Positions 16,244-21,980 of a DNA stretch of 21,980 nt are shown in pieces. The notes under the pieces were generated by a model. It worked only from the letters and a program-made list of their open reading frames with translations, ran no database searches and was not told the DNA's origin. Each line of letters opens with the position of its first letter. Position 1 is the first letter of the stretch. The stretch covers positions 1-21,980 of the forward strand of contig JAJPEN010000077.1 in assembly GCA_021166835.1 (NCBI GenBank), read 5' to 3'. The translations under genes and the position numbers were made by a program. This DNA is from Burkholderiaceae bacterium. GTDB taxonomy: Bacteria; Pseudomonadota; Gammaproteobacteria; Burkholderiales; Burkholderiaceae.

Positions 16244-17659
16244 ATGAACAGTCCCACGATCGTCGCCGACGCGTTGAAGCGCCCGTTTCCCGACGCGCTC
16301 GCCTCTGCCCTGCGCGCGCGCTTCGGCGAGCGCTTCAGCACCGCCGCCGCCGTGCGCGACCATCACGGCCGCGACGAGTCGCCGTTTCCGCCCACGCCGC
16401 CCGACGCCGTCGTCTTCGCGCACGGCACCGACGACGTCGCCGAGGTCGTCCGCCTGTGTCGCGCACACCGCGTGCCGGTCATCGCCTACGGCGTCGGCTC
16501 GTCGCTCGAGGGGCACCTGCTCGCGGTGCGCGGGGGCGTGTCGATCGACCTCTCGCAGATGAACCGCGTGCTCGCCGTGCAGTCCGAAGATCTCACGGCA
16601 ACGGTGCAGGCGGGCGTCACCCGCATGCAGCTGAACGACGAGCTGAAGGGCACCGGGCTCTTCTTTCCGATCGATCCCGGCGCGAACGCGAGCCTGGGCG
16701 GAATGTCCGCCACCCGCGCATCGGGCACGAACGCCGTGCGCTACGGCACGATGAAGGAGAACGTGCTCGGCCTGACCGTCGTCACCGCCGATGGCAAGGT
16801 GGTCCGCACCGCGCGCCGCGCGAAGAAGTCGTCGGCCGGCTACGACCTCACGCGGCTGTTCGTCGGCTCCGAGGGAACGCTGGGCATCATCACCGAGGTC
16901 ACGGTGCGGCTGTATCCGGTGCCCGAGGCGATGTCGGCGGCCGTCGTCAATTTCCCGAGCCTCGCCTCGGCCGTCGACGCGGTCATCCAGACGATCCAGC
17001 TCGGCGTTCCGGTGGCGCGCTGCGAATACCTGTGCGAGAACACGATCCGCGCGATCAACGCGCACAGCCACACGACGCTGCGCGAGGCGCCGACGCTGTT
17101 CTTCGAGTTCCACGGCACCGAGGCGTCGGTGCAGGAGCAGGCGGCGCTCGTGCAGCAGATCGCGCACGATCACGGCGGGCAGGACTTCGACTGGGCCACG
17201 CGGCCGGAAGACCGCACCCGCCTGTGGACCGCGCGGCACAACGCGTATTTCGCGTGCCTGCAGCAACGGCCGGGTTCGCGGGCGATCTCCACCGACACCT
17301 GCGTGCCGATCTCGCGCCTGAGCGAATCGATCACCGGCGCGCGCCGCATCCTCGACACCGCGAAGTTTCCGACGATGATCGTCGGCCACGTGGGCGACGG
17401 CAATTTCCACGCGGTGCTGCTGATCGACCCGCAGGACGCCGAAGAGATGGCCGAGGCCGAGCGGCTGAACGAGAAGATCGTTCGCCTGGCGCTGTCGATG
17501 GACGGCACCTGCACCGGCGAGCACGGCGTCGGCCTGCACAAGATGGGCTTCCTCGAGGAGGAGGCCGGCGAGGACGCGATCGATCTCATGCGCCGGATCA
17601 AGCGCGCGCTCGACCCGGACGACATCCTCAACCCCGGGAAGATCTTCCGGGTCCCGTAG
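16244..17659 (+). CDS. FAD-binding D-lactate dehydrogenase / glycolate oxidase GlcD-like protein
   Basis: A 471-residue flavoprotein of the FAD-linked oxidase (VAO) family. The FAD-binding half has AYGVGSSLEGHLLAVRGGVSIDLSQMNRV (81-109), GANASLGGMSATRASGTNAVRYGTM (146-170) and FVGSEGTLGIITEVTVRL. The C-terminal cap has GHVGDGNFHAVLLID (about 380), DGTCTGEHGVGLHKMGFL (about 420) and the terminal LDPDDILNPGKIF. These fit cytochrome-linked D-lactate dehydrogenases (Dld1-like) slightly better than GlcD, since no glcE or glcF follows. It would oxidise D-lactate or another D-2-hydroxyacid and pass electrons to the respiratory chain. The ATG at 16244 is used; an in-frame TTG at 16232 would add four residues. 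The ribosome site is weak. A hemerythrin-domain gene follows 37 nt later. Confidence 0.92.
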   Translation: MNSPTIVADALKRPFPDALASALRARFGERFSTAAAVRDHHGRDESPFPPTPPDAVVFAHGTDDVAEVVRLCRAHRVPVIAYGVGSSLEGHLLAVRGGVSIDLSQMNRVLAVQSEDLTATVQAGVTRMQLNDELKGTGLFFPIDPGANASLGGMSATRASGTNAVRYGTMKENVLGLTVVTADGKVVRTARRAKKSSAGYDLTRLFVGSEGTLGIITEVTVRLYPVPEAMSAAVVNFPSLASAVDAVIQTIQLGVPVARCEYLCENTIRAINAHSHTTLREAPTLFFEFHGTEASVQEQAALVQQIAHDHGGQDFDWATRPEDRTRLWTARHNAYFACLQQRPGSRAISTDTCVPISRLSESITGARRILDTAKFPTMIVGHVGDGNFHAVLLIDPQDAEEMAEAERLNEKIVRLALSMDGTCTGEHGVGLHKMGFLEEEAGEDAIDLMRRIKRALDPDDILNPGKIFRVP

Positions 17660-17696
17660 CGCCTGACGCGGGCGGTCCGCCGCGCGGAGAGTGCCG

Positions 17697-18251
17697 ATGG
17701 CCGAGCAGCACGAGCCCGCTTCGAATACCGCCGATCCACTGCGCGACTTTTCGCGCAGTCACGCGGGCATCCTGATCCGGCTCGAGCAGCTGCGCGAACT
17801 GGCGACGAAGCTCTCGCAGGGCGGCGCCGAGCGCCGCGCGCTGCGCGAACGCGCGCACGAGATCGTCTCCTTCTTCCACGAGGCGGTGATCGGGCACCAT
17901 GCCGAGGAGGAAGACTCGCTGTTCCCCGCGGTCGCCCGCAGCGCCGCTGCCGGCGACGAGACTGCACTCGTCGTCGCGCTCGCGGAGCGGCTCACGCGCG
18001 AGCATCGCCAGATCGAGGACGACTGGAAGGCGATCGAACCGGCACTCGCGCGCCTGTCGCGCGGCCGCGGCGCCGAACTGGACGCCGGCATCGTCGCGCG
18101 GCTGTGCGATCGCTACGCCGCGCATGCGCAGTTCGAGGAGAGCGGCTACCTGCCGCTTGCCGCGAAGATCCTCGACGCCGACGACCAGGCCTCGCTCGCG
18201 CTCGCGCTGCACGTGCGGCACTCGCTCGATCGCGTGCTCGGCTTCCTCTAG
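17697..18251 (+). CDS. Hemerythrin (HHE) domain protein
   Basis: 184 residues forming a predicted four-helix bundle with the hemerythrin ligand pattern: H22 (SRSHAGIL), H61 and H67/H68 with E71/E72 (FFHEAVIGHHAEEEDSLFP), H103 (REHRQIEDDW) and H143 plus E147 (AAHAQFEESGYLPLA). Such proteins bind a non-haem di-iron centre and may sense or carry O2, or deal with iron, NO or peroxide. The exact role cannot be told. It is cytoplasmic, with no signal peptide. GGAG at 17686-17689 is 7 nt before the ATG at 17697, which decides against the GTG at 17691. It is probably co-transcribed with the upstream D-lactate dehydrogenase-like gene. It is convergent with gcvT. Confidence 0.9.
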   Translation: MAEQHEPASNTADPLRDFSRSHAGILIRLEQLRELATKLSQGGAERRALRERAHEIVSFFHEAVIGHHAEEEDSLFPAVARSAAAGDETALVVALAERLTREHRQIEDDWKAIEPALARLSRGRGAELDAGIVARLCDRYAAHAQFEESGYLPLAAKILDADDQASLALALHVRHSLDRVLGFL

Positions 18252-18277
18252 CCAGGACTCTAGTCGGAGTTGAATCG

Positions 18278-18302
18278 AGCCCGCGCCGCCGCCAGGCGGG
18301 CT
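18278..18302. terminator. Possible hairpin between convergent hemerythrin and gcvT genes
   Basis: AGCCCGC (18278-18284) pairs with GCGGGCT (18296-18302) around an 11-nt loop. It lies in the 74-nt gap between two converging stops. No T run follows on either strand, so a standard intrinsic terminator is not shown. Confidence 0.3.
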
Positions 18303-18325
18303 GCAGGCAAGGCGCCGGCCGCGCG

Positions 18326-19464
18326 TCAGCGCCGGTAGCGCTTCGGCACGAAGGGCAGCGCGACCCGCTCGATCGGCAGGCGCCGTTCGCGCACGACGGC
18401 GAACAGCGGCGCCTGCGACGCGAGCGCCGCGCTTTCGACGCGCGCCAACAGGATCGGATGTCCGAGCGTCGGCGACAGCGTGCCGCTGCTGACCTCGCCG
18501 ACCGTGCGTCCGCTCCCGTCGACGATCGGCGCGTGCGCGCGGATCGGCACGCCCGTGTGCGAGGCGAAACCGGCCAACTTTCGCGGCACGTCGCCGCCGA
18601 GCTGGCGCAGGACGGCGTCGGCGCCCGGAAAGCCGCCCGCCTTCGCGCCGCCCGTACGCCGCGATTTCGGGATCGCGAAGGACAGGCCTGATTCCGCCGG
18701 CGTCGTCGTCGCGTCGATGTCGCTGCCGTGCAGCGGCAGGCCCGCCTCGAGGCGCAATGTGTCGCGCGCGCCCAGGCCGGCGAGCCGTACGCGCGGGTCG
18801 TCGAGCAGGCGCTCGACGATCGCCTGCGCGCGATCGAGCGGCAGCGAAATCTCGAAGCCGTCCTCGCCGGTGTAGCCCGAGCGCGTCGTGAAGCAGCGCG
18901 CACCGAGCAGGTCGAGCGTGCGCGCCTGCAGGAAGCGCATCGACGCGCACGCGGGGTCGAGCGCGGACAACGCCGCTTCGGCCTGCGGACCCTGCAGCGC
19001 GATCAGCGCCGCGTCGATCTCGTCGATCGCCAGCCCCGGACACAGCGTGCGCAGCCGCGCAAGGTCGGCATCGCGGTTGCCTGCGTTCGCCACGATGCGC
19101 ACTTCGGCGCGGTCGGCGTCGGCGAGGTGCACGAGCATCAGGTCGTCGTCGATGCCGCCCGCGTCGTTCAGCAGCAGCGAGTAGCGCTGCTGCCCGTCGA
19201 CCCAGTCGGCGAAATCGACCGGCAGCGCCGCCTCGAGCTGCGCGTACAGCGTCTCGCGGCGGCCGTCGCGCGCCCGCGCGCGCAGCTGCCCCATGTGCGA
19301 GACGTCGAACACGCTGGCGGCGGCGCGCGTGTGCAGGTGCTCGGCGCGCAGCCCGTCGGCGTACTGGATCGGCATGCGGAAGCCGGCGAAGGCCCCGAAG
19401 CGGGCGCCGTGTCCGGCATGCAGCGCGTGCAGCGGAATCTCGCGCAGCGGTGGGTTCGGTTCGT

Positions 19465-19468
<4 letters not shown>
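18326..19468 (-). CDS. gcvT: Glycine cleavage system aminomethyltransferase (T protein)
   Basis: A 380-residue protein that takes the aminomethyl group from lipoyl-H protein to tetrahydrofolate, releasing ammonia. Seen: [25 protein letters not shown] at the N-terminus, [17 protein letters not shown], the active-site loop [13 protein letters not shown] (101-113) with the catalytic Asp region, [16 protein letters not shown] (folate-binding Glu region), and a C-terminal GCV_T domain with [22 protein letters not shown]. Its ATG overlaps the gcvP stop (ATGA, 19465-19468), and no clear ribosome site precedes it, so translation is probably coupled. Being downstream of gcvP is unusual: the common order is gcvT-gcvH-gcvP. 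No gcvH lies between or after these genes in the window. Confidence 0.95.

Positions 19469-21980
<2,512 letters not shown>

Overview
The window is very GC-rich, densely coded bacterial DNA. Gene content and order (glnE, yhdP, a nitrilase-family amidase, tldD, a class I DAHP synthase, then a PduO-type adenosyltransferase, a D-lactate dehydrogenase-like flavoprotein and glycine cleavage genes) point to a betaproteobacterium, most likely in the order Burkholderiales. The sequence alone does not fix the family. All large genes look intact except the two cut by the window edges. I see no transposase, integrase, phage gene, tRNA, rRNA or CRISPR array, so this is core chromosome.

Layout. 1-1213 (minus): ilvE followed by a small zinc-finger protein with a 4-nt ATGA overlap; the small gene runs off the left edge. 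1214-1301: a divergent promoter region. 1302-2573 (plus): an MFS transporter. 2598-5381 (minus): glnE. 5425-13270 (plus): yhdP, a carbon-nitrogen hydrolase, tldD and a second MFS transporter, tightly packed and probably one transcription unit. 13271-13558: a 288-nt leader region in front of a Phe-type DAHP synthase (aroG, 13559-14695). 14829-15422 (plus): a cyclic-nucleotide-binding-domain protein with its own extended -10 promoter. 15423-15548: two adjacent inverted repeats between convergent genes. 15533-16084 (minus): PduO-type cobalamin adenosyltransferase. 16244-18251 (plus): a D-lactate dehydrogenase-like flavoprotein and a hemerythrin-domain protein. 18326-21980 (minus): gcvP (5' end outside the window) followed by gcvT, overlapping by 4 nt.

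The strongest regulatory find is upstream of aroG. A 42-codon leader ORF (13369-13497) has five Phe codons in eight residues (RFTRFFFHF). It is followed by a textbook intrinsic terminator (13522-13551) that ends 7 nt before the aroG start. A segment just after the Phe codons (13460-13467) can pair with the 5' arm of the terminator and would act as an antiterminator. This is the architecture of a ribosome-mediated phenylalanine attenuator, placed on the first enzyme of the shikimate pathway. The encoded enzyme resembles the Phe-sensitive isozyme, so Phe would control both transcription and activity.

Other notable points: several genes lack a Shine-Dalgarno sequence but have a -10-like hexamer exactly 6 nt before the ATG, which suggests leaderless mRNAs. 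The second MFS gene has no usual start codon before its first membrane segment. Short in-frame repeats have expanded in linkers of GlnE, YhdP and the first MFS protein. A heptad-based inverted repeat and a perfect 28-bp palindrome sit side by side at 15429-15548.
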